NCBI RefSeq assembly: GCF_003324165.1
Contig: NW_025407827.1
Location: forward strand, 719,700 to 783,699
Direction of reading: 5' to 3'
Source: Naegleria lovaniensis
Lineage: Eukaryota > Heterolobosea > Eutetramitea > Acrasida > Naegleriidae
Length of the DNA stretch: 64,000 bases
Part shown: positions 10,050-19,599 of the stretch, one piece after another
Numbering within the stretch: the stretch's first letter is position 1
How the letters are laid out: each line of letters opens with the position of its first letter
Made by a program: the position numbers and the translations under genes
Notes under the pieces: generated by a model
The model's input: only the letters and a program-made list of their open reading frames with translations
Told to the model about the DNA's origin: nothing
The model's database searches: none

Positions 10050-13000
10050 TTAATGATCTGGTGTGTAGTGTAAACTTGAAATGATTACACTCACATTGTC
10101 GGTACTGTTACGATTGTAAATGCAAAAATTAACCAAATTCTTGGCAATAATGCTAAAGTCTTTCACTCTATGATGGTAATACTGCTTGTAAATGTAATCA
10201 GCAACATCACTATTGCTCATAACATCAAACAATCCATCACTTGCGACAACAATCAGAGTTGGAAGACTTGGAATAACAGTAGAAGTAATCACCTCTTTTC
10301 CATCTTTCTCATCTTTTCTCTTTTCAACCACCTTCTTTGGTTTTTCCAAGTGAATCTTGTGCTTGACAACTTCTGGCAAGGCAACTACTGCTTGTTTTCT
10401 CAAGTTGGCATTGAGATTGATGGGTTGTGTAAATCCAACATTAATTCCTGCATTGGGGTTGGTTGGATCGAGATTGTTCTTTGCATAATAATCTCCAAAA
10501 GTCCTAGAAACAGCGAGTCCACATACACGGTTATTCTCCACTCGAGAGCCAAACATTTCAATTCTCTTTCGTTCTTGTTCATAGAAAGGTTTATGGTCAC
10601 TAGAGAGAGGAATTATCTTAGATTGGTGAATCATGAAGGCACGGCTGTCACCTACATTGGCACATGTAATGTAATATGTGTTGTGTTCCTCCTCACTCGC
10701 AGTTATGAAAACAGTACATCCTGTAGAACCAGCACTGGCTGTAATTCCACTCGTTGTTCTTGGTGAAGGAACATTTTTCTTGATGGACGCAGAGCTTCGA
10801 TTGAGCTCGACGACTTTCTCTCTGTACTGTTCATCAATTTTTACAAAGGCATACTCTAACAAGTCTCTTCGAGAGAAAATTGGTTCATGAATATTGAATA
10901 TTAAGGACTGATAGCATTCTAAATGATAAATGAAATTTTGATGAAGAAAATCGGCACATTCGTATCCACCATGCCCATCAAAGACACACAACACAGCAGC
11001 GCGTTGGCTATGGAAAGTATCAAATGACTTATTTACAAAGAATATACGATCCTCCATATAATTTCTCTTTCCTTGCTCTTGGAAATAAGTAATAGTGAGC
11101 GGAAGTTGTTTCTTATTAAAATCGAATCCCAAAGTATTCGAGGTGGTTGGTGAAACGCCAACACTCTCTGCAGAAGTGACGCTGAGGTTATTGTTGTTGG
11201 AATTCTGTGAGGTCAAGCTTGGCTTGGGCTTGTGTAAATTGTTGAATGGATCTCTCCAAACAAAAGGTATGATGCTCGATGGACTTTCATGAGTTTCAAC
11301 ATTGGAAAAGGATTGCTGTGTTGAAACAACGTGATGATTCAAAAATTTGAATATAGATTGTTCCACTTGACGATAATAATCCATTTGGGCTGGATGTTTC
11401 AGTAAGTTGAGCTCTTTGCACACGTCATTGCATTGATGTCTCGAGAAAAATCGTTTCACTTCCAAATATTCTGAAAAGTTTCCAGTATTGCTACTGCTAC
11501 TATTGCCACTATTAGTGGTTGATGCAGTACCAGTTGTTGTGCTGCTACTAGTACTGTTGTTATTACTGCTACTGCTGCTGTGAGAATCAGTCTTCTTAGA
11601 TTGAGGTGAAGCCAAAGGGTCCTCTATTGGTGAAGTTTTACCTTTGTTTTTTTGTGGGTTAGGAATACCTCCATTATCAAAAATTCTACAATCGAATTTT
11701 CCAAATAAATAGCTTCCATAGCAATACATTTCATTTGCCTCGAAAACAAATGTTCCTTTCGATTCCAAGTATATAAAATGGAATAGAGACTCGGCAACCA
11801 CATTGGTAGCATGTCTAGGAGGTAATGAGTTGACCTTGTCAGTGTATTTCTCATCGGTAGAGTCTATGAATGGATATTCAACAAATGGATAGGCAATAAG
11901 TGTAATTTCTTCAATTTCGTTATTATTTGGGGTGGAGCTGGTAGTAGTGGTGGAAGAGGCATTTGACACTAATCCTGTTTTTGGATCATAATGTAATCTA
12001 TAAACATTGTAAAAGAGTGAGAAGTTTTTCTGAACTTTCAAATTATAGAGTTGCAAGTAATAGTTCAAATGTGTAAGAACGTTCACTGGATCATACTTTT
12101 GATGACGAGTATGTATTCTTGTTCCATGGAATATTAAGCCATTCATAGAAAGATCTTTGATAAATACAGAATTTGGAAAGGACGAGGTCTTATTGGATGA
12201 AGATTTTTGAGGAGTTTGTTGCTTGGCATCTCCTGATGATGTTTTAGCATCCATTGACATTGCATTCCTGTACTTGTCTTTGTAATAAATGACAATATCA
12301 TGATAGAGAAGAGTATTCGCATTGGCTGCATTAGTAATTCCAGAATTGTTGCAATTCGAAATGTATGTCATTACTTCTGCAACATTATACTTGTAAACAT
12401 AATGCGGATCGTAAGGAGTATTCTTCCAAAACATGTTGTTCTTGTTCACATCTGCCAACGAGGCTGATATTCCACTATCTCGACTCTTACTTCGGGTCAA
12501 TCCAGTGGGAGTTCCAGCGGCTAGTGTATTAAGCTGTGTTCCGCTATTTGAATGAGTCAAACTCGGGTTACTGGATGAATGTGAAATTTGAGTACCACTT
12601 TGGATCTGATTTGCAGATGGCAAAAATCCAATTTGTTGTAGTGGACTTCCTTCATAACAGGGAAAGGAGACACATCTGGTTTTGAATTCCAAAAATCCTG
12701 TTGGAGGAAGGCTTGCATTAATATTAGCCGATGTAGAACTTGTGGTATTTGACGTGGAAGATGATGATGAAGACGATGAAGGAATTGCATTCTCGCTTTT
12801 TTGCGGTGTTGTCGTTGACGAGGATGTTGCAACATCAGTGCTTTTGCTTGTTGAAGTAGTTGCACAAATGGTTGCGGAGGATGATGACAAAGAAGAAGAG
12901 GAGGCCGACGTCAAACTGGTGCTCTCACTACTGGAACGGCTCAAACCCGATGAGATAGATGTCGATGATTTGTCGCTGGCAATTGTTGACAAGTCATCTT

Positions 13001-13820
13001 TTGATTTGTTGTTGCAAGATGATGTCTTTTCTTGTTGATGTTGGCTCTTTTCATGCACTACAATGTGATTCATGAGAACGCTTGGAACATTGGAAAAGTT
13101 GGTGAATGTGAACGCAAGATGTTTGCTGCTGGAATGCGTGTTCTGAGGGTAGTTAGCACCAGTTCCGCCCGTCAAAGCATCAATACTTGCAATATTGGGA
13201 GTTGATGTACTGTTGGATAGAGATGGAGGAAGAGGTTTGAATGAAGGTGATGAAACGCTTTTCACAAGCGAAGGGCCAAGATCTGAGCCACCAGATGATG
13301 ATTTTTCCTGAGTCGTAGGTGATGCGGATATTGTTGACACACTTGTGGTATTACCTCCATTGGTTTTTGTATTCGTCTCCTTTGTGGGTGGTGAAGCGGT
13401 AGAGATGGTCAAAATGGGTTGATCAAGCTTTAAACTGCCTCGTGCACTATTTGGTGCTGAAATGGTTCCAAGCGACGATGATGTTGTAGTTGTTCCTCCA
13501 AAACTCTTTGTTCTTGAGTGGAAAATTGGAACTCGGTGCATTATATTCTTCACAAATGATGAAGACTCTCCTGGATCTGATGAAGAGGATGATGACGCGG
13601 AAGATGCGTTTATGGTATTTGATCCAATTCCTTGACCTAATTGAATTGGTTGGGTCACTGGTTGACTTTGTGGAGTATTATTCGTTTTGTTGAGAATAAT
13701 AGAAGCTGTACCAGACTTGAGAGAAGATGTAATTTGACCACTCATCAAATTCGGAGGCGGAGGCATTGGAATTGGTGGTATGTTTGTATTTGAGTTGTTG
13801 TTGTTTGTAGGTGGAGCCAT
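10050..13820 (-). CDS. PP2C-family Ser/Thr phosphatase with a long disordered N-terminus
   Basis: 1256 residues in one exon from the ATG at 13820. The catalytic PP2C (PPM) domain fills about residues 905-1253. Motifs in order are NYMEDR (about 920), VFDGHGG, STGCTVFI, ANVGDSRAF, SDHKP, AVSRTFGDYYAKN, VVASDGLFDVM and STDNVSVII. The metal-binding Asp residues and the MED arginine partner are all present, so it should be an active Mn/Mg phosphatase. Residues 1-430 are almost only Ser/Thr/Asn/Pro. Residues 430-880 contain more ordered stretches (for example EVMTYISNCNN and IIYKDKYRN-type blocks) interrupted by poly-Ser/Asn loops. The substrate is unknown. Confidence 0.9.
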   Translation of the reverse strand: MAPPTNNNNSNTNIPPIPMPPPPNLMSGQITSSLKSGTASIILNKTNNTPQSQPVTQPIQLGQGIGSNTINASSASSSSSSDPGESSSFVKNIMHRVPIFHSRTKSFGGTTTTSSSLGTISAPNSARGSLKLDQPILTISTASPPTKETNTKTNGGNTTSVSTISASPTTQEKSSSGGSDLGPSLVKSVSSPSFKPLPPSLSNSTSTPNIASIDALTGGTGANYPQNTHSSSKHLAFTFTNFSNVPSVLMNHIVVHEKSQHQQEKTSSCNNKSKDDLSTIASDKSSTSISSGLSRSSSESTSLTSASSSSLSSSSATICATTSTSKSTDVATSSSTTTPQKSENAIPSSSSSSSSTSNTTSSTSANINASLPPTGFLEFKTRCVSFPCYEGSPLQQIGFLPSANQIQSGTQISHSSSNPSLTHSNSGTQLNTLAAGTPTGLTRSKSRDSGISASLADVNKNNMFWKNTPYDPHYVYKYNVAEVMTYISNCNNSGITNAANANTLLYHDIVIYYKDKYRNAMSMDAKTSSGDAKQQTPQKSSSNKTSSFPNSVFIKDLSMNGLIFHGTRIHTRHQKYDPVNVLTHLNYYLQLYNLKVQKNFSLFYNVYRLHYDPKTGLVSNASSTTTTSSTPNNNEIEEITLIAYPFVEYPFIDSTDEKYTDKVNSLPPRHATNVVAESLFHFIYLESKGTFVFEANEMYCYGSYLFGKFDCRIFDNGGIPNPQKNKGKTSPIEDPLASPQSKKTDSHSSSSSNNNSTSSSTTTGTASTTNSGNSSSSNTGNFSEYLEVKRFFSRHQCNDVCKELNLLKHPAQMDYYRQVEQSIFKFLNHHVVSTQQSFSNVETHESPSSIIPFVWRDPFNNLHKPKPSLTSQNSNNNNLSVTSAESVGVSPTTSNTLGFDFNKKQLPLTITYFQEQGKRNYMEDRIFFVNKSFDTFHSQRAAVLCVFDGHGGYECADFLHQNFIYHLECYQSLIFNIHEPIFSRRDLLEYAFVKIDEQYREKVVELNRSSASIKKNVPSPRTTSGITASAGSTGCTVFITASEEEHNTYYITCANVGDSRAFMIHQSKIIPLSSDHKPFYEQERKRIEMFGSRVENNRVCGLAVSRTFGDYYAKNNLDPTNPNAGINVGFTQPINLNANLRKQAVVALPEVVKHKIHLEKPKKVVEKRKDEKDGKEVITSTVIPSLPTLIVVASDGLFDVMSNSDVADYIYKQYYHHRVKDFSIIAKNLVNFCIYNRNSTDNVSVIISSLHYTPDH

Positions 13821-14713
13821 TTTAAACTTGTTGGTGATGGGAAACGTCCGCAATAATTACGTAATGTTTAACTGTACGACGATGATGTAATATTGTGATG
13901 AAGTTGATGAATACGTTGTTGATATGATTCAAAATTAAATTCAAAAATTCCTCTTGCTCTAATTCGGATTGATGTTTTCACGTTCAGAGAAGAGTGGTTG
14001 TTGTTGTTATATTCTTGTTGTTCAAGTAAACGTGTGGTTGCCAGTCTGACTATACTTGAAAATTCTTTTTATCAGATTCGTATGAAGGGATAATGAATTT
14101 GTTTTGAAAAGGAATTATGGATAATGAAAGGTACAAGAACAAGTTCAACAATTATATTCCATACATTGGTATGCGACCCAGATGGGATGAACAACCAATA
14201 ATATTATCCATACATGCTTTCATTTGAATAAAGCATAAACCTACCTGGTACGAGTGTGGTACAAGCTTGAAATTTAAGTCTACGCTCTCGGAAGAGCAGT
14301 CAATGAGTGGATTGAAAATGTTCGTTGCTTCTCTCGGCTCGGAGAAACAACAAGCAACACTAAAAGAATTTTGAGGAGATGCCAATTTTTTATTGTCGCT
14401 TGTTTTCGTCCTAGCTCTAGAAAAGGAGCGTTTTCCGAATTGAGACTGGCTTCTGAAAAAGCAATTCATGGTCATTGGCCAATGGGTTCTGTTGGCGTGA
14501 TATGGTTGGTTAATCAAAGGTTTATCGTAAAACCCTCAAAAAACAGGATCACATAAGTATACATCAATTAGTAATTTTTAAATCCTGGCCAAATCATGAT
14601 GTCATAAAATACAACCCAAAATTCATCCAACAACCAAATACTTGTAGAATTATTCAGTTCCCATCGTTAAAAAAATCACCAAGGGCTGACAGGTCTTACA
14701 ACCTTACTCCATC
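13821..14713. other. Intergenic region with an ambiguous relic open on both strands
   Basis: 13821-14116 is AT-rich leader DNA of the phosphatase gene. From 14117 (ATG) the plus strand reads coding-like to 14370 in one frame, interrupted only by TGA at 14225-14227. It then continues in another frame to 14556. The minus strand is also open from about 14517 to 14152, but starts with TTG and contains a GTAGGT donor-like site near 14250. I cannot decide which strand was coding. It is most likely a degenerate gene. 14560-14713 holds nothing recognisable. Confidence 0.35.
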
Positions 14714-16474
14714 TTAATATTTGCGTGAAGAAAAGATCACACGTGATTGGTTAAATTGACAGCAATACTTGTCTTGAAGACTCTTAAATTGCGGTCGTAT
14801 GTGCACACCTACTTTTCGTTCAATAAATTCTTTGAAAATGATTGCATCACTAGTTCGTGGTTGATTACTGTAGATATTATATTGCAAGTATTCGATGGGA
14901 GAAAAGTTTGAACTGTTCCGTTCTCCAAAGAGCCTTAATAACTGAGTTTTAGGCGATTCTTGCAATCTGCCACACTTAAATGCCTGAGAAATTATATTGT
15001 CTACCAAATTTATCCACTCAATGAAATACTCATTTTCAGTGAATCCCAGTGCACCATTGACGCCAATCAAGTAGTGAATAATATTGCGCTGCTTTTTGAA
15101 TGGATATAATTTTCGATTACAAATCAACTCGGAACATAGAATAGGAGCGTACTCGAGTAGACATGATTTTACCACTGGGAGTGGTATTAAACAGCGAATG
15201 AAACGCGTCACAAGTGACACCTTTGACTGGTTGGTCATGTGCACGGACAAGTAAGTTCCATATTTCTGAAATACGTAATGTAAAAGTGGAGGACTCTTCA
15301 ATTGAACGATCAACATTAAGGCGCTCATACCTTCATAAGGCTCATCGATTAAAATGTTGTAATGCCCAAACTTGTTAAAATACGCTTCAATAAAGAACTC
15401 GAGCATTCTCAAAATGAACATGTTGTTCTGTGATTGTTGTTGTTGTGAATTCCAGGTATTACCGTCCTGCTCAATGAGTTTCTCATCATTTGTGGTCATG
15501 CGTGAATCCAGCACAAGTTTGAGAAAGGAAAAGAAAATGTTATAGTTGAAGGAACCAAATTTCAAATGCTCACTGTACAGAATATTAGCTGGAATTACAT
15601 GGGTGTGCTTTGACAACAACTCTATCCGAGAGAACGTCTCAATAATTTTCAAACCAAGCTGTTGCACAAATTCAGGACTTATTCTCATGTTATTATAATT
15701 TGTTGAAATAATCCAATGTAATTGTCGTGGTTGGTGCAACAAAATGTCAAGCTCGAGAAGTTTGTGTCTCCTCAATTGTCCTTGGAGTGCCTTCTTCCAT
15801 TCACACATCTTTTCAATTTTCTTCTTTTTTTCGATTTTTGATTTGGTTTCGAGCAAACTTTTTGGTGGAATGAATGGTTTTTTGGGAGTTATTCCACCTT
15901 GTCGTTCTTCCTCAATTTTCAGAGCTTGTTGATCCACAGCTGCAATGATTGGTTCTCTATATAATTGATACAAGTCAGGAAATATGCAAGAAGAACTTTT
16001 CAAGAATTTCCGAACAGAATACCGTAATTGAGACAAACTTCTCGCATGTTGCTTATTCTTTTCATCAAGTCGTTCCAATAATAATTTTGCCTCACATTCC
16101 ATCAATCGTTTGCAAAACATTCGATAAATATTGGCACAAGGATCTTCTGTCATTAATTTTCGGTATAACTGCATGCTCACTCGTGTTGCGAAGGAATGTG
16201 CTTCATTCCACGTTAAAAATTCAAAGATGCAACAAAACAATTCCGATGGTATTTGGAAACATAATGTTGTTGGAGAGGATTTTTCTACTTGAAGGTTTTT
16301 GCATGAGTTAAATTGCTGACCGTAATGATTTGCAGAATTTTCATTATTGTACATTATTGTTTCATCATGATGATGATTTTCGGTCATTGCAATCTGGTTA
16401 TGATTTTTGAGGCTTTTTTTGAGTCGGCAATTCAATTTGTCTTGGTTCCATTGAAGAACGTTAAACCAATTCAT
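14714..16474 (-). CDS. F-box protein
   Basis: 586 residues from the ATG at 16474 (a GTG six codons upstream is not used). Residues about 70-115 form an F-box: IPSELFCCIFEFLTWNEA, then RVSMQLYRKLM. F-boxes bind Skp1 and recruit substrates to SCF ubiquitin ligases. A Lys/Glu-rich helix (KSKIEKKKKIEKM) lies near residue 230. The C-terminal half is helical; around residue 385 there is one ankyrin-like stretch (EGMSALMLIVQLKSPPLLHY). The substrate-binding part is not identified. A short Gln run lies near residue 350. Confidence 0.75.
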   Translation of the reverse strand: MNWFNVLQWNQDKLNCRLKKSLKNHNQIAMTENHHHDETIMYNNENSANHYGQQFNSCKNLQVEKSSPTTLCFQIPSELFCCIFEFLTWNEAHSFATRVSMQLYRKLMTEDPCANIYRMFCKRLMECEAKLLLERLDEKNKQHARSLSQLRYSVRKFLKSSSCIFPDLYQLYREPIIAAVDQQALKIEEERQGGITPKKPFIPPKSLLETKSKIEKKKKIEKMCEWKKALQGQLRRHKLLELDILLHQPRQLHWIISTNYNNMRISPEFVQQLGLKIIETFSRIELLSKHTHVIPANILYSEHLKFGSFNYNIFFSFLKLVLDSRMTTNDEKLIEQDGNTWNSQQQQSQNNMFILRMLEFFIEAYFNKFGHYNILIDEPYEGMSALMLIVQLKSPPLLHYVFQKYGTYLSVHMTNQSKVSLVTRFIRCLIPLPVVKSCLLEYAPILCSELICNRKLYPFKKQRNIIHYLIGVNGALGFTENEYFIEWINLVDNIISQAFKCGRLQESPKTQLLRLFGERNSSNFSPIEYLQYNIYSNQPRTSDAIIFKEFIERKVGVHIRPQFKSLQDKYCCQFNQSRVIFSSRKY

Positions 16475-16669
16475 TGTTTCGTATCTAAACACACTCTCTG
16501 ATTGGAGGTTTCTTTTAAGGCTGTTCTTGTTTTTACAATTTCAACAATCAAGAAGCCTATTTTTGCTTGATCGCATCTCTTTACAAAATCTGCCACCACC
16601 AAGAACAAAACAAAACAACAACAAGAGCCACCACTCCGAAACTCTGTACCAGTTTCTGAATTTTCAAAC

Positions 16670-17155
16670 ATGTTCGATTCTTTCCTATCATGCAGTGAAT
16701 GTGGTTGTTTGGAAATGACAATCGGAAAGGACGAAGAAGGCTCCAAAAAGAGAAAAGATCCTCCTTCATCATCAGCAACAGGTTCTGTTGGTAATAACAA
16801 TTATTACAATTCAGACAAACAATATAGCAAGCACCACACATTCAAGAGAAGGAAATTTAATGGAAAGGAATCACCTCGATCATCGGAGGATAATGATCAT
16901 TGCACTCTACAATCACAACAACAATATGCAACCACAACAATTATGAATGACACAAACACAACAATAATACCGAGTTCAAATCTTGACGAAACTACAAACA
17001 TGGGACGGATCGAAAAGGAGCCACTGCATTTTGTATCATCAGCGTCATCACGAATGGTCATGGTGGAAGGAAGTCGAATGTTTCATTCCATAAATCAATG
17101 TGCCGTTTTATTGTGGGAATATGAGAGTCCAGTCATACCGTCTCTGCATCGATGA
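16670..17155 (+). CDS. Hypothetical 161-residue protein
   Basis: Starts at the ATG at 16670 and ends in TGA after PSLHR. The N-terminus CSECGCLEM could bind a metal but is too short to call a domain. The middle is Ser/Asn/Gln-rich with two basic patches (SKKRKDP and FKRRKFNGK) that look like nuclear signals. The last 40 residues (SSRMVMVEGSRMFHSI and following) look ordered and may continue into an undetected exon. It runs divergently from the F-box gene. I do not recognise a family. Confidence 0.45.
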   Translation: MFDSFLSCSECGCLEMTIGKDEEGSKKRKDPPSSSATGSVGNNNYYNSDKQYSKHHTFKRRKFNGKESPRSSEDNDHCTLQSQQQYATTTIMNDTNTTIIPSSNLDETTNMGRIEKEPLHFVSSASSRMVMVEGSRMFHSINQCAVLLWEYESPVIPSLHR

Positions 17156-17744
17156 AATTGAGATTCTAAATTGCAACCCTATTCGTTTTGTTGCGAGACA
17201 GATCTTTTAACCCTTGTGACCTTTGAGACCATAAGAATTAAGGTAACATCTTGTAAATCATTGTCACTGTAAATACACATTGTTATGTGATTGATTGCAG
17301 AAAAGAATATCATCTCTTCCGGATACGCGCACGAACCAACCACCATTCAATGAAAACTTGGAATGTTCGTTTTCGCTTGAACTTGGAACAATTTCAAACA
17401 AAATTCATTCCAAGTCAAACCCGTAGACATTGTAGATCATACTTGCGAGATTGCAATTTACATTGACCATCGTTGCGCCAATGTTCGAAAGCTCAATCTT
17501 CGTTGCATGTACTATTCTTATGCTAATACCCCCCAATAATACTTTTGCGAATGATCATGGTGGAAGCCAAATTCCATTACCCAAAATCGACCTGGGTAAT
17601 GAACATTTCGAGAACGTTGAAAATTGGTTCGTTCAACCTTGGTGGGTACCTCAAAAAATGTAAAAAAATTATCTTTACATCGGTGTTTGTCGATAACACT
17701 TACAAATTCTCATCTTCTACAACGACTCAGCTTCATTCATAAAC
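17156..17744. other. Leader region of the adenylosuccinate synthetase gene
   Basis: It contains a 10-bp perfect inverted repeat (ACTTGGAATG at 17356-17365 and CATTCCAAGT at 17406-17415) and a small ORF listed separately. The stretch just before 17745 is AC-rich leader sequence. Nothing else is recognised. Confidence 0.4.
17481..17663 (+). CDS. Possible 60-residue small secreted peptide
   Basis: ATG at 17481, TAA at 17661. The first 18 residues (MFESSIFVACTILMLIPP) are hydrophobic enough for a signal peptide. The rest contains a Trp-rich end (NWFVQPWWVPQ). Codon use resembles genes nearby, but no homologue is recognised. It could equally be an upstream ORF in the leader of the downstream gene or chance. 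Confidence 0.25.
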   Translation: MFESSIFVACTILMLIPPNNTFANDHGGSQIPLPKIDLGNEHFENVENWFVQPWWVPQKM

Positions 17745-19406
17745 ATGAGCCATCAACCACAAACAACAAGTACTACTTCAGCCTTCACTAACAAGTACAC
17801 CCAACCAAAAGGAACTGTTCGGGCAGTGATTGGAGGTCAATGGGGTGATGAAGGTAAGGGAAAGTTGGTCGATTTGATGGCCCGACAACATCAAGTTGTG
17901 TGCCGATACAATGGTGGAAGCAATGCTGGACATTCCATTGTTGATTGTAAGTTTTCAAAGATTATGATTTGTATGAAGTGGCTCATCATGATGATTGTTG
18001 CATTAACAAAAAAATCGCCCAAATGTTGTCAATGTCAAATTTGTAAATATGCACAATTATGTGATTCTGGCAATCTCCCACGTGGAACCCCGATTGCTAA
18101 TTTACGAAAACGACTCTCATTCTTTGCGTGTTTTTCCTGTTGTTGATATTATTCATGTCGCGTTGGTTCTTGTGGCACTACGTATTCTCGTTGAATCTTG
18201 TTAGCTAATGGCCACAGATATGCCACCAATTTACTTCCTTCTGGAGTTCTCACTGCTGGATGCATCAACCTCATTGGCAATGGTGTTGTTTTGGAGGTTC
18301 CCAAACTCTTATCTGAAATTGACAATTTGAAAGAAAAGAATAAGAAACACAAAGGTGATGATTCTGCCACTATTGACCAAGAATTTCAAGATATTGAGCA
18401 ACGTTTATTAATTTCCGACCGTGTGCATCTCGTTTTCGGTTTCCACAAGGCCATTGATGGCTTCCAAGAAGGAGTTTTGCAAGAAACAGGATCACAAATC
18501 GGAACTACAAAGAGAGGAATTGGTCCAACGTACACCACAAAAGCAGCTAGAAGTGGTTTGCGCAGTGGTGATTTGTTGACCGATTTTGCAGTTTTTGAGA
18601 AAAAGTACATGACCTTGTTGAAGACATTGAAGAGTCAATATGCATCATGTGTCGAATTGCAAAATTATGACGCACAGGGTGAATTAGCCCTCTACAGAGA
18701 TGTTTACATTCCTCGTGTTCGCCCAATGATTATTGATACCGTCACTTACCTTCATAAAGCCATCTATGTGGATGGACTTGACATTTTACTCGAAGGTGCC
18801 AACGCAGTCATGTTGGACATTGATTTTGGAACATATCCTTTTGTGACTTCTTCCTCACCTTGCATTGGTGGTGCCTGTACTGGTTTGGGTATTCCTCCTC
18901 GTGCCATCTCTGAAACTTTTGGTGTCATTAAGGCATACTGTACTCGTGTTGGTGCCGGTCCATTCCCAACCGAATTGAAGGATGAAATTGGAGACACCAT
19001 TAGAAAGGTTGGTGGTGAGTTTGGTACTACTACGGGTAGACCAAGAAGCTGCGGATGGCTCGACGTGGTTGCAGTCAAATACGGTTGCATGATCAATGGT
19101 TTCACTGCATTGTGTTTGACCAAGTTGGATGTTTTGGATCAATTGGAAGAGGTTAAAATTGGTGTTGCCTACAAGTTGGACGGCGTTGAAATTGACACTG
19201 TTCCATACAGTGCCGATGATATGGCCAGAGTGGAAGTTGTCTATGAATCATTCCCAGGCTGGAAGAGTGACATTTCCAAGGTTCGTACCTTTGAAGACTT
19301 GCCTGAAAATGCACAAAAGTTTGTGAAACGAATTCAAGAATTGATTGGTGTACCAATTAAATGGATTGGTACAGGTGCAGGCCGTGACTCGATGATTTGT
19401 CTTTAA
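17745..19406 (+). CDS. ADSS: Adenylosuccinate synthetase
   Basis: Joins IMP and aspartate, with GTP, to give adenylosuccinate, the first committed step of AMP synthesis. Exons are 17745-17946 and 18205-19406 around a 258-nt intron (GTAAGT..TTAG). The product is 467 residues. The join restores [20 protein letters not shown]. Key motifs are [15 protein letters not shown] (P-loop, catalytic Asp and the GHS/T His), [15 protein letters not shown] (IMP loop), [30 protein letters not shown] and TKLDVLD near the guanine site. The N-terminal 20 residues are Thr/Gln-rich and disordered. A Lys/Asp-rich insert ([11 protein letters not shown]) is unusual for the family but lies on the surface. Confidence 0.96.
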
Positions 19407-19599
19407 GACATGTGCCACAACAACACACAAGACATTACGTTTGTAAATTTGTTAGCTGTTTATAAATTCCTTTTTTTTATCATAACTTGGTTGACCCACC
19501 AAAAAGCTCTATGCATTCTCGACCAAGGAATTCGAGGTGAAAACTCTGGAATTCCTGCCACTTCCAAGTTCCAACACGCTCAAAAACACTTGTAAAAAA

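Noticed and set aside
12557-13038. ORFs on both frames over the Ser-rich part of the PP2C gene
   Set aside because: These are shadows of low-complexity codons in the phosphatase N-terminus.
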